From: Mycobacterium sp. 155
GTDB taxonomy: Bacteria; Actinomycetota; Actinomycetes; Mycobacteriales; Mycobacteriaceae
DNA length: 64,000 nucleotides
Direction of reading: 5' to 3'
NCBI RefSeq assembly: GCF_000373905.1
Contig: NZ_KB892705.1
Coordinates: 1,550,001-1,614,000 of the forward strand
Positions 48,705-57,981 of this stretch are shown here, one piece after another (position 1 is the stretch's first letter; the number at the start of each line of letters is the position of its first letter). The notes under the pieces were generated by a model that was not told the DNA's origin, searched no databases, and saw nothing but the letters and a program-made list of their open reading frames with translations. The translations under genes were made by a program, and so were the position numbers.

Positions 48705-49571
48705 TCACTTCGACGCCGGGAAGTATTTGACGATGCCTTCCTGCACGACGGTCGCCAACAGCTGTCCCGACTCGTCGAAGAAATGACCAGTACCCAGGCC
48801 ACGGGACTCGGCGGCCACCGGCGAGGTAGTGGAATACAGCACCCATTGGTCGAACCTGATGGGACGGTGAAACCACACCGAGTGGTTCATCGTCACCGCG
48901 AAGATGCGGTCGAAGCCCCACGACAGCCCGTGCGTGGTGATGATCGAGTCGAGCACAGTGGTATCCGACGAGTACACCAGGGCCGCCGCGTGCAGTACCG
49001 GGTCGTCAGGCATGGTGCCCTCGGCCTTGAGCCACACCCGGTTGTGTGCGAGCCGCTCCCCTTTATCCCGCATCACCCACGCCGGATCGTTGGTGTAGCG
49101 CCACTCGATCGGCCGCAACGCGTTGACGAACAGCGGCACGGTCTCCTCGTAACCCCGCAGCAGCTCGTCGATCTTCGGCAAGGTGTCGGGGTGCGCAACA
49201 TCAGGTGCGGCCACGCTGTGTTCTAGGCCGCGCCCGGCATTCATGTAGGAGAGCATCACCGTCGTCAGCAGTTGACCGCCCTGCATGACATCCACCCGGC
49301 GATTGGCGAAACGCTTCTCGTCGCGCAGTCGCACGACGTGGAACTCGAGATCCTTCTCGGGGTCACCGCCGGCGATGAAGTGGGCGTTGAGTGCACTTGG
49401 CTGTTGCTTGTGCTCGAGCGACCGTCCGCCGGCGACGAACGCCTGCGCGATCATCTGGCCGCCGAACGTCCGCACCGGGTTCTTACTCGGATGCGTCCCG
49501 ACGAAAAGGTTGTCGTCGGCGCGCTTGAGGTCGAGAACCGCCAGCAGCTCCTCGAAATCCGAGTGCGACAC
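48705..49571 (-). CDS. tesB: Acyl-CoA thioesterase II
   Basis: This encodes 288 aa from ATG 49571. The double hotdog fold is shown by LFVGTHPSKNPVRTFGGQMIAQAFVAGGRS, HVVRLRDEKRFANRRVDVMQGGQLLTTVMLSYM, YSSDTTVLDSIITTHGLSWGF (catalytic Asp region), NHSVWFHRPIRFDQWVLYSTTSPVAAESRGLGTGHFFDESGQLLATVVQEG with the conserved Ser/Thr and Gln. It hydrolyses medium- and long-chain acyl-CoA. In M. tuberculosis the ortholog (Rv1618) also follows pyruvate kinase. It lies 17 bp downstream of pyk. Confidence 0.95.
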   Translation of the reverse strand: MSHSDFEELLAVLDLKRADDNLFVGTHPSKNPVRTFGGQMIAQAFVAGGRSLEHKQQPSALNAHFIAGGDPEKDLEFHVVRLRDEKRFANRRVDVMQGGQLLTTVMLSYMNAGRGLEHSVAAPDVAHPDTLPKIDELLRGYEETVPLFVNALRPIEWRYTNDPAWVMRDKGERLAHNRVWLKAEGTMPDDPVLHAAALVYSSDTTVLDSIITTHGLSWGFDRIFAVTMNHSVWFHRPIRFDQWVLYSTTSPVAAESRGLGTGHFFDESGQLLATVVQEGIVKYFPASK

Positions 49572-49588
49572 TGCGCCGCTTTCCTCGC

Positions 49589-51007
49589 CTAGACGTCTTC
49601 CTCGCCGATGCGGTGCACGTGGATCAGGTTTGTGGAGCCTACTGTGCCAGGAGGGGCACCTGCGACGATGACCACCAGTTCGCCGCGTTTGTACCGACCG
49701 AGTTCCAGCAACGATTTGTCGACCTGCCGGATCATGTCGTCGGTGCTGGTCATCTGCGGGACGATGAACGTCTCGGTCCCCCAGGTCAGCGCCAGCTGGC
49801 TACGAACCTCGGGCAGCGCGGTGAACGCCAGGACCGGCAGCGGCGTATGCAGCCGCGCCAGTCGGCGGACCGTGTCCCCGGACTCGGTGAACGCGACCAG
49901 CGCCTTGGCGTCCAGCCGCTCACCGATGTCGCGCGCCGCGTACGAGATGACGCCGCGCTTGGTGCGCGGGACGTGCGTCAGCGGTGGCACGACGACAGAA
50001 TTCTCCTCGACCGCATGGATGATGCGGGCCATTGTCCGCACCGTTTCCAGCGGGTACTTGCCCACCGAGGTCTCACCGGAGAGCATCACCGCGTCCGCAC
50101 CGTCGAGCACCGCGTTGGCCACGTCGGATGCCTCGGCCCGAGTGGGCCGCGAACTGTCGATCATCGACTCCAGCATCTGGGTCGCGACGATGACGGGTTT
50201 GGCGTTCTCCCTTGCCATCTGGATCGCGCGCTTCTGCACGAGAGGCACTTCCTCCAGCGGCAGTTCCACACCCAGATCACCGCGGGCCACCATGATCGCG
50301 TCGAATGCCAGCACGATCGCCTCGAGGTTCTCGACGGCCTCGGGCTTTTCCAGCTTGGCGATCACCGGAACCCGACGGCCGGCGCGGTCCATCACCTCGT
50401 GCACCAGCTCGACATCGGCTGGCGAGCGCACAAACGACAGGGCGACCAGGTCGACGCCGAGCTGCAGCGCGAACTCCAAGTCTTTGATGTCTTTTTCCGA
50501 CAGTGCCGGGGCCGAGACATTCATGCCGGGCAGCGACATACCTTTGTTGTTGCTGACCCGGCCACCCTCGGTGACCTTGCAGATGACGTCGTTGCCTTCG
50601 ATGCTCTCGACGGTCAGACCGACGTTGCCGTCGTCGACAAGTACCCGATCCCCCGGTGCCGCGTCCTCGGCCAGTCGCTTGTAGGTAGTCGACACCCGGT
50701 CATGGGTTCCGGCGCAGTCGTCGACGGTGATCCGCACAGTCTCGCCGGTCGCCCAGACCGTCGGCCCATCGGCGAAGCGACCGAGGCGGATCTTCGGTCC
50801 TTGCAAGTCGGCGAGGATACCGACGGCCTGACCGGTGATGTCGGAGGCTGCCCGTACCCGACGGTAGGCGGCCTCGTGATCCGAATAGTCGCCGTGGCTG
50901 AAGTTCAGCCGAGCGACATCCATGCCAGCTTCCACCAGCAATCTGACGACGTCTTCAGTGCCGGTAGCCGGACCAAGGGTACAAACGATCTTCGCGCGTC
51001 TGTTCAC
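49589..51007 (-). CDS. pyk: Pyruvate kinase
   Basis: This encodes 472 aa from GTG 51007. TIM-barrel: RRAKIVCTLGPATG, LNFSHGDYSDHEAAYR, LADLQGPKIRLG with a small B domain (about 70-170). Catalytic and metal-binding segment IAKLEKPEAVENLEAIVLAFDAIMVARGDLGVELPLEEVPLVQK follows. Substrate loop: ATQMLESMIDSSRPTRAEASDVANAVLDGADAVMLSGETSVGKYP. C-terminal allosteric domain about 340-472. It converts phosphoenolpyruvate and ADP to pyruvate and ATP. It lies 27 bp downstream of gltD on the same strand, linking glycolytic output to the nitrogen-assimilation genes in position, though not necessarily in regulation. Confidence 0.97.
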   Translation of the reverse strand: MNRRAKIVCTLGPATGTEDVVRLLVEAGMDVARLNFSHGDYSDHEAAYRRVRAASDITGQAVGILADLQGPKIRLGRFADGPTVWATGETVRITVDDCAGTHDRVSTTYKRLAEDAAPGDRVLVDDGNVGLTVESIEGNDVICKVTEGGRVSNNKGMSLPGMNVSAPALSEKDIKDLEFALQLGVDLVALSFVRSPADVELVHEVMDRAGRRVPVIAKLEKPEAVENLEAIVLAFDAIMVARGDLGVELPLEEVPLVQKRAIQMARENAKPVIVATQMLESMIDSSRPTRAEASDVANAVLDGADAVMLSGETSVGKYPLETVRTMARIIHAVEENSVVVPPLTHVPRTKRGVISYAARDIGERLDAKALVAFTESGDTVRRLARLHTPLPVLAFTALPEVRSQLALTWGTETFIVPQMTSTDDMIRQVDKSLLELGRYKRGELVVIVAGAPPGTVGSTNLIHVHRIGEEDV

Positions 51008-51034
51008 GGATTCAGAGCATAGTCGTTAATCGAT

Positions 51035-52537
51035 TCAGACGACGGCCAGCGGCAGAGCACCGGGACGCACCGGCGCGGGCAGGTCAGAGTCACCCATCAG
51101 ATAGGCGTCCACCGCATGCGCTGCGCTGCGGCCTTCGGCGATGGCCCACACCACCAACGAGGCCCCGCGGTGTGCGTCACCACAGACGAATACCCCCGGT
51201 GCATCGGTCTGCCAGTCCGAACCGCACGACAACGCGCCGCGCCGGTTGAGCCGCAGGCCGACATCGTCGAGCAATGCCATGTGCTCGACACCCTCGAATC
51301 CGATCGCCAACAAGGCCAGGTCGCACGGAATCTCCAGTGATTCGCCGACCGGGGTGATCTGTCGTCGGCCTTCGGCGTCGCGGGTGACCCGCACCTCGGC
51401 GATCTCCAGCGCCCGCAGGTGCCCTTCCTCGTCGCCGACGAACCGCTGGACTGCCACCTCGAAGTGACGGGCTCCGCCCTCCGCGTGCGCCGGTGACGTT
51501 CGTAACACCAGCGGCCACGTCGGCCACGGGGAGAGAGAAATGTCACGCATTTCGGGCGGTTCGGGGTTGTAGTCCAACTGGGTCACCGACTTTGCCCCTT
51601 GCCGGTGCGCGGTGCCCAGACAGTCGGCACCGGTGTCGCCGCCACCGATGATGACCACATGCCGCCCGGCGGCCGATATCGGTGACGGTCCGTCGCCTTC
51701 ACATTCCCGGTTGGCCGGCACCAAGTGGTCCATCGCCAGATGCACACCCGCAAGTCCGCGTCCGGGCACGTCGTAGTCGCGGGCCCGCAGGGCGCCGACG
51801 GCCAGCACGACCGCCTGGTACCGAGCCCGCAGCTGCTCGACGGTCAGGTCGACACCGACCTCGCACTCGGTGACGAACCGGGTTCCCTCGGCCCGCATCT
51901 GAGCCAGCCGCTGATTGAGGGTCGCCTTCTCCAGCTTGTACTCGGGGATGCCGTAGCGCAGCAGCCCACCGATCCGGTCGTCGCGTTCGTAGACAGTGAC
52001 ATCGTGGCCGGCCCGGGTGAGTTGTTGTGCCGCAGCCAATCCCGCGGGGCCGGAGCCCACCACCGCGACACTCTTGCCGGTAGTGACGGCGGCGGGCTGC
52101 GGCTGGACCGTGCCATCCATCCAGGCTTCGTCGGCGATGGTCTGCTCGATGCGTTTGATCGTGACGCTGCCGCCGGTCTGCTCCTCGGCGATCGACAAGA
52201 CGCATGCTGCCTCACAAGGCGCCGGGCACAACCGCCCGGTGAATTCCGGGAAGTTGTTGGTGGCATGCAGCCGGTTGCTGGCCGCGTCCCAGCGGCCGCG
52301 CCGCACGAGGTCATTCCACTCCGGTATGAGGTTGCCGAGTGGGCACCCCGCAGTTCCTGAGTGGCAGAACGGGATACCGCAGTCCATGCAGCGTCGGGCC
52401 TGTTGGGACACCTCACCGGCGCGCTCGTGCGGATCCTGCTGTTCGTATACCTCACACCAGTCGCCGACGCGTTCGTCGACGGGGCGTTTGACGGCCTCGA
52501 CCTTGGCTACTCGCAGGAACCCAGTTGGATCAGCCAC
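51035..52537 (-). CDS. gltD: Glutamate synthase (NADPH) small subunit
   Basis: This encodes 500 aa from GTG 52537 ([20 protein letters not shown]), overlapping gltB by 8 bp; a longer frame to 52567 lies inside gltB. Cys-rich N-terminal domain for two 4Fe-4S clusters: [29 protein letters not shown] and [18 protein letters not shown]-binding [28 protein letters not shown] and NADPH-binding [23 protein letters not shown] with final [21 protein letters not shown]. It supplies electrons to GltB for making glutamate from 2-oxoglutarate and glutamine. It is intact, in contrast to gltB. Confidence 0.96.
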   Translation of the reverse strand: MADPTGFLRVAKVEAVKRPVDERVGDWCEVYEQQDPHERAGEVSQQARRCMDCGIPFCHSGTAGCPLGNLIPEWNDLVRRGRWDAASNRLHATNNFPEFTGRLCPAPCEAACVLSIAEEQTGGSVTIKRIEQTIADEAWMDGTVQPQPAAVTTGKSVAVVGSGPAGLAAAQQLTRAGHDVTVYERDDRIGGLLRYGIPEYKLEKATLNQRLAQMRAEGTRFVTECEVGVDLTVEQLRARYQAVVLAVGALRARDYDVPGRGLAGVHLAMDHLVPANRECEGDGPSPISAAGRHVVIIGGGDTGADCLGTAHRQGAKSVTQLDYNPEPPEMRDISLSPWPTWPLVLRTSPAHAEGGARHFEVAVQRFVGDEEGHLRALEIAEVRVTRDAEGRRQITPVGESLEIPCDLALLAIGFEGVEHMALLDDVGLRLNRRGALSCGSDWQTDAPGVFVCGDAHRGASLVVWAIAEGRSAAHAVDAYLMGDSDLPAPVRPGALPLAVV

Positions 52538-55500
52538 GGCTGGCCTCCATGATCGCGTTGTCGACATCGCGGCCCTCGGCCTTGGCCATCCGGGTGGCCT
52601 GTAGCACGCGCTGATAGTCGGTGGGCATGATCTTGGTGAATTGGGTACTGCGCCTTGGCCAATCGGACAACACCGACTTGGCCACCGTGCTGTCGGTGTG
52701 TTCGGCGTGCCGGGCCACGACTGCGTGCAGCCAGGCGAGGTCCTCGGGTTCCAGGTTCTGCAGTTGCACCATCTCGGTGTTGACTTTCGCAGGATTCAGG
52801 CCGAGCACGTAGGTGATACCCCCGGACATGCCCGCTGCCATGTTGCGCCCGGTGGGGCCCAGCACCACTACGCGGCCTCCGGTCATGTATTCACAGGCGT
52901 GGTCGCCGACCCCTTCGACAACAGCCAGCGCGCCGGAGTTACGTGCGCAGAATCGCTCCCCGACCCGGCCGCGCAAGAAGACCTCACCGGAGGTGGCCCC
53001 GTAAAGCACGGTGTTGCCGGCGATCACGTTGTCCTCTGGTAGGAACAGCACGTCGTCGGGCGGCCGGACGATGACTCGGCCGCCGGAAAGTCCCTTGCCC
53101 ACATAGTCGTTGGCGTCGCCGATGAGGTCGAGAGTGACGCCGCGCGGCAGGAAGGCGCCGACCGACTGCCCGGCGGATCCGGTCAGGGTGACATGGATGG
53201 TGTCGTCGGGTAACCCGGTGGCACCGTAACGGCGAGTCACTTCAGAACCCAGCAGGGTGCCGACAGTACGGTTGACGTTGCGGACCGGCAGTTCCAACCG
53301 GACTGGGTGGGCGTCTTCCAGAGCGCCCTCGGCAAGCTGGATCAGCGTGCGGTCCAGAGCCTGCTCCAGTCCGTGTTCTTGACCGCGCAAGCGGCGGCGC
53401 TGGGTCAGCTTGGCGCCGTGCGCGTCGGTGGGCAGCGCAAAGATCGGGCTCAGGTCCAGACCCCGGCTCTTCCAGTGCGCGACGCCCGGTACGGTGTCGA
53501 GCACCTCGGCGTGGCCGATCGCCTCGTCGATGCTGCGGAAGCCCAGTTCGGCCAAGTAACGGCGGATGTCTTCGGCGATGAAAGTGAAGAAGTTCTCCAC
53601 GAACTCGGGCTTGCCGTTGAAGCGGGCTCGCAGTTCAGGATTCTGGGTCGCCACGCCGACCGGGCAGGTATCCAGGTGGCATACCCGCATCATGATGCAG
53701 CCCGCCACCACCAGCGGCGCGGTTGCGAAGCCGAACTCCTCGGCGCCGAGCAACGCCGCCACGATGACATCGCGTGCGGTGCGAAGGCCGCCGTCACACT
53801 GCACGGTAATGCGATCACGTAAACCATTGAGCACCAACGTCTGCTGTGCATCGGCCAGACCGATCTCCCACGGTGCCCCGGCATGCTTGAGCGAGGTGAG
53901 CGGCGCCGCGCCGGTACCGCCGTCATAGCCGGAGATCAGCACCACATCGGCGTGCGCCTTGGAGACGCCGGCCGCGACGGTACCGACCCCCACACTGCTG
54001 ACCAGCTTGACGTGGATGCGCGCATCGGCGTTGGCATTCTTCAGGTCATGGATGAGCTGCGCGAGGTCCTCGATGGAGTAGATGTCGTGGTGCGGTGGCG
54101 GTGAGATCAGTCCGACACCAGGCGTGGAGTGCCTGGTCTTGGCGATCTCCGGGTACACCTTATATCCCGGAAGCTGGCCGCCCTCACCAGGTTTGGCGCC
54201 CTGAGCCATCTTGATCTGGATGTCCGTGGCATTGACCAGGTAGACGCTCGTGACGCCGAACCGGCCCGACGCGACCTGCTTGACCGCGCTGCGCCGGAGC
54301 GGATCGTAGAGCCGCTCGACATCTTCACCGCCCTCACCGCTGTTGGACCGGCCGCCGAGCTTGTTCATGGCGATGGCCATGGTCTCGTGCGCCTCGGCGG
54401 AGATCGAGCCGTAGCTCATCGCGCCGGTGTTGAATCTCGTGATGATCGATTCGACCGACTCGACTTCATCCAGAGGCACGCGCGCACGCAGCCCCTGCTT
54501 GAACTCGAAGAGGCCACGCAGCGTCCCACCGTCGCGCGACAGCCGGTCGACCTCCTCGGAATAGCGGGCAAATATGTCGCGCCGGCCGGTCCGGGTCGAA
54601 TGCTGCAGCAAAAAAACCACTTCCGGAGTGAACAGATGCAGTTCGCCTTCCCGCCGGAACGCGTACTCGCCGCCGACCTCCAACCGGCGGTGCACACGTT
54701 CGGTCGGGTTCTCCGGGTAGGCGCAGCGATGACGCAGCTTGACTTCCTCGGCGAGCACATCCAGGCCGACACCTCCGAGCTGGCTGGTGGTGCCGGTGAA
54801 ATACTCCTCCACCAGCTGGTGGTCGAGTCCGATCGCCTCGAAAACCTGTGCCGCGGTGTAGGAGCCAACGGTGGAAATACCCATCTTGCTCATCACCTTC
54901 ACCACGCCCTTGCCAAGGGCCCTGACGTAGTTGTGCACCGCGGCCGCAGGCTCGATACCGGTCAGCTCACCTTCGCGGATCAGGTCCTCGATCGACTCGA
55001 ACGCCAGATAGGGGTTGACCGCGGCCGCGCCGAACCCGATGAGCATCGCGATGTGGTGGACTTCGCGGGCGTCACCACTTTCCACCACCAGGGCCACCTT
55101 CGTGCGGTCCTTGGTACGGACCAGATGGTGATGTACCGCCGACACCGCGAGCAACGATGGGATCGGCGCGCGGGTGTGGTCGGAGTCACGGTCGGAAATC
55201 ACCAGGGTCCGAGCGCCGTTGGCGATCGCCTCGCTTGCCCGCAGGCGTAGGTCCTCGATCGCGTCGGCCAGTCCTTCTCCGCCGCGTTCGACCTCGTAGA
55301 GACCGCGCAACACGGTCGAGCGCAGACCGGGATGTTCCCCGTCATCGTTGATGTGGACGATCTTGCTCAGCTCGTCGTTGTCGAGAACCGGCCACCGCAG
55401 CAGGATCTGACGGCAGGACGCGGCACCGGGCTCCAGCAGATTCTCCTCGGGCCCCATCACCCGGGACATGGAGGTGACCACTTCCTCGCGAATAGCATCC

Positions 55501-56997
55501 AGCGGCGGGTTGGTCACCTGCGCGAACAGTTCGACGAAGTAGTCATACAGCAGCCGGGACCGCGAGGAGAGCACGGCTGTCGGCGTATCGCTACCCATCG
55601 ACCCGAGCGGCTCCCCGCCCGACGCCGCCATCGGAGTGAGCAGGATGCGCAGCTCTTCCTCGGTGTACCCGAAGGCGATCTGCCGCCGGACCACCGATTC
55701 GTGGTTCGGCTGCAGGCGAGTGCGATCAGGCAGGGCGGCAAGGTCCAGCAATCCTGCGTGCAGCCACTCACCGTACGGTTCGGCCTGGGCCAACTGGTCC
55801 TTGATCTCGTCGTCGGAGACGATGCGGCCCGCGATGGTGTCGACGAGGAACATCTTGCCGGGCCGCAACCGGCCCTTGGCGACGATCTCCCCCGACGGCA
55901 CATCCAGCACGCCGCTTTCGCTGGCCAGGATGACGCGGTCGTCAACGGTGCGCCACCACCGGCCCGGTCGTAAGCCGTTGCGGTCCAACACCGCTCCCAC
56001 CAACGACCCGTCGGTAAACGTCACGCAGGCCGGACCGTCCCACAGTTCCATGAGTGAGGAGTGGAACTGCCAGAACGGCCGTTCCGCGGGATCCATCGTG
56101 ATGGCGTTCTCCCACGCCTCGGGAATCATCATCAGCACCGCATGCGGCAGGCTGCGGCCGCCGAGGTGGAGCAGTTCGAGTACCTCGTCGAACGAAGCGG
56201 AATCGGAGGCGTCGGCCGTGCCGATCGGTGACAACCGGCTCAGGTCACCGGAGATGTACGCAGTGGCGAGCTTCGCTTCGCGGGCGTACATGCGGTTGCG
56301 GTTACCGCGAACCGTATTGATCTCGCCGTTGTGCGCGACGAACCGGAACGGGTGAGCCAGCGGCCATGATGGGAAGGTATTGGTGGAGAACCGGCTGTGC
56401 ACGATCGCGATGGCACTCCGACAGTATTCGTCGCGCAGATCCGGAAAGTATTGCGGCAGCTGCACTGTCGTCAGCATGCCCTTGTAGACCATCGTGCGGC
56501 TGGACAGGGACGAAAAGTAGACGTCCGAGCGCTCGGCACGCTTTTGCAGCGGGTAGACGCGCCGGTCCAGGTGGATTCCGCCGGGCCGGGCACCCTCAAC
56601 TTCGGGCGCGGCGACGAACAACTGCGCCATGTACGGCATACAGCTCAGCGCCGTTATGCCGATACCGGCACCTTCGGGGTCGACCGGCACCGCGCGCCAG
56701 CCCAGAACTTCCAGGCCTTCCTCCGCGGCGATGGTTTCGACCCGCTCGCGCGCTACCTGTCGGGCCACGGGATCCTGCGGCAGAAAACAAATTCCGGCGG
56801 CGAACGTGCTGGTGCCGTCGGCGGCGGGCGCAGGCAGAGCGAAATCCACCCCGTGGCTCAACAGTTCGACCGGCAACTGCAGCAGGATGCCTGCGCCGTC
56901 GCCCGTGAACATCGGCGATCATCGCCACACCACAGGAATCGGCTTCGTTGGCAGGGTCGTACAAACCCTGAGCGTTCGGCAATACCGAGAAGAGCAC
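52530..56997 (-). pseudogene. gltB: Glutamate synthase large subunit, N-terminal frameshift/deletion
   Basis: From GTG 56997 (GGAG upstream) the frame reads LFSVLPNAQGLYDPANEADS, then [13 protein letters not shown], the GltB N-terminus with the glutaminase nucleophile Cys (TGT 56934-56932). It then runs into unrelated sequence and stops at 56596. The rest of GltB is open in another frame from [16 protein letters not shown] (ATG 56912) to TGA 52530, 1,460 aa. It includes the FMN domain, the 3Fe-4S cysteines [15 protein letters not shown] and the C-terminal beta-helix. About 30 residues normally between HGRR and NTGDGAG are missing. The junction (56896-56907) is the word CACGGGCGACGG, which would encode both HGRR and, in another phase, TGDG. 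As given, no intact GltB can be made. Confidence 0.85.
56896..56907 (-). other. Deletion scar in gltB at a 12-bp word
   Basis: The single remaining copy of CACGGGCGACGG. Read in the upstream frame it gives H-G-R-R; read in the downstream frame it is part of T-G-D-G. Both peptides are conserved in intact GltB, roughly 30 residues apart. This suggests that two copies recombined or were collapsed, removing the intervening DNA and shifting the frame. Confidence 0.65.
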
Positions 56998-57078
56998 GGG
57001 GATTGCATCTCCACAGTCCGGAACATCCTGGCTCCGGGACTGCACCGGCCCGAGCATGGGTGTATCAGTGCAGGTCAG

Positions 57079-57492
57079 CTATCCGCCGACGAATGTCGGG
57101 ACCAACGGGAAGCCCGGGAGGTTTCGGACCACGGTCCAAATGATGGCAGTGATCAGGATCGTGACGATGGCAGGCACCGGAAAGAGTGGCTTGCCCAGGC
57201 GCCACCGCACCAGAATCCAGGCGGCCAGTAGCGGAAGCCCCACGAGAGCGAACGCATTGTCGACGACGGCTGCACCCAGGTCTGCGTGCAGCACATCGTG
57301 CGTCATCCGCAGACCGCCGCATGCCGGGCAGTTCCAGCCGGTGATCAGCTTGAACGGGCATGTCGGGAACAGGAATCCGGGGCGATGCGGATCGGCCACA
57401 CCGGTATAGGTGACAGCCCCGGCCAGCACGACGCCGGCGCCGAACGCACCGTAGCGCCTCGCCCTGACGCTGAGTTCCGAGCTAGGTCCCAT
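57079..57492 (-). CDS. DUF2752 membrane protein
   Basis: This encodes 137 aa from ATG 57492 (MGPSSELSVRARRYGAFG), overlapping the TM2 gene by 11 bp. Three membrane helices are seen, with the DUF2752 core PHRPGFLFPTCPFKLITGWNCPACGGLRMTHDVLHADLGAAVVDNAF. The Cys in FPTCPFK and the CPACG motif are the family hallmark and may bind metal or undergo redox change. Function is unknown. The ortholog keeps this place, next to a TM2 protein downstream of lgt, in M. tuberculosis (Rv1616, from memory). It ends 81 bp before the gltB GTG. Confidence 0.88.
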   Translation of the reverse strand: MGPSSELSVRARRYGAFGAGVVLAGAVTYTGVADPHRPGFLFPTCPFKLITGWNCPACGGLRMTHDVLHADLGAAVVDNAFALVGLPLLAAWILVRWRLGKPLFPVPAIVTILITAIIWTVVRNLPGFPLVPTFVGG

Positions 57493-57925
57493 CGCGCAGC
57501 GGACGTCCGTTCGGGTCGCGGACCTTGTCGGTGAAGATGAGGATCGCATCGATGATGCCCCAGATCCAGGCGCCGATTCCGCACGTCAGGATGCCGACGA
57601 CGAGTTGGATCACGCCCATGGTGGTGTCGCCGAGATAGATGCGGCCAATCCCCACGAGGCCGAACAAACCCAACAACTGCAGCAGCCCGGCGGTGGTCTT
57701 CGATTTGTCCGAGAACGGCTCCCCGGTCAGCGGATGACGTCCGTATGGAGCGGCCGGATCGACATACATCGGCGGCGGATAATAACCCTGGGGCTGCTGT
57801 CCGTAGCCAGGCGGCGGGTACCCGGGCGGGGGCGCATAGCCGGGCGGCGGCGGGTATCCGGCAGGCGGCGGGAACGGCGGTACCGAGCCTTCAGCACTGG
57901 CGCCGGGATCCGGGCGATCGGTCAT
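57482..57925 (-). CDS. TM2-domain protein with Pro/Tyr/Gly-rich N-terminus
   Basis: This encodes 147 aa from ATG 57925 (MTDRPDPGASAEG). The first 65 residues are rich in PPPGY repeats. The TM2 domain (about 72-138) follows: SDKSKTTAGLLQLLGLFGLVGIGRIYLGDTTMGVIQLVVGILTCGIGAWIWGIIDAILIFTDKVRDPNGRPL, two helices joined by the D-x-F/T-type turn. Its role in bacteria is unknown. It lies between lgt (56 bp upstream) and the DUF2752 gene with which it overlaps, so it is probably part of the same transcript. Confidence 0.9.
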   Translation of the reverse strand: MTDRPDPGASAEGSVPPFPPPAGYPPPPGYAPPPGYPPPGYGQQPQGYYPPPMYVDPAAPYGRHPLTGEPFSDKSKTTAGLLQLLGLFGLVGIGRIYLGDTTMGVIQLVVGILTCGIGAWIWGIIDAILIFTDKVRDPNGRPLRDGT

Positions 57926-57981
57926 GCTCTCAGCATGCCAGAACATGACCCAGCTGAGCCGCCATCATCTTCCGGCGTCGG

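Noticed and set aside
49613..51022. A 469-codon open frame antisense to pyruvate kinase
   Set aside because: It mirrors the GC-rich third positions of pyk, has no recognisable domain and is His/Arg/Gln-rich as such shadow frames are. Similar long antisense frames over livK (25392-26963), gltB (54129-55250) and the lgt tail (57605-58798) are rejected for the same reason.
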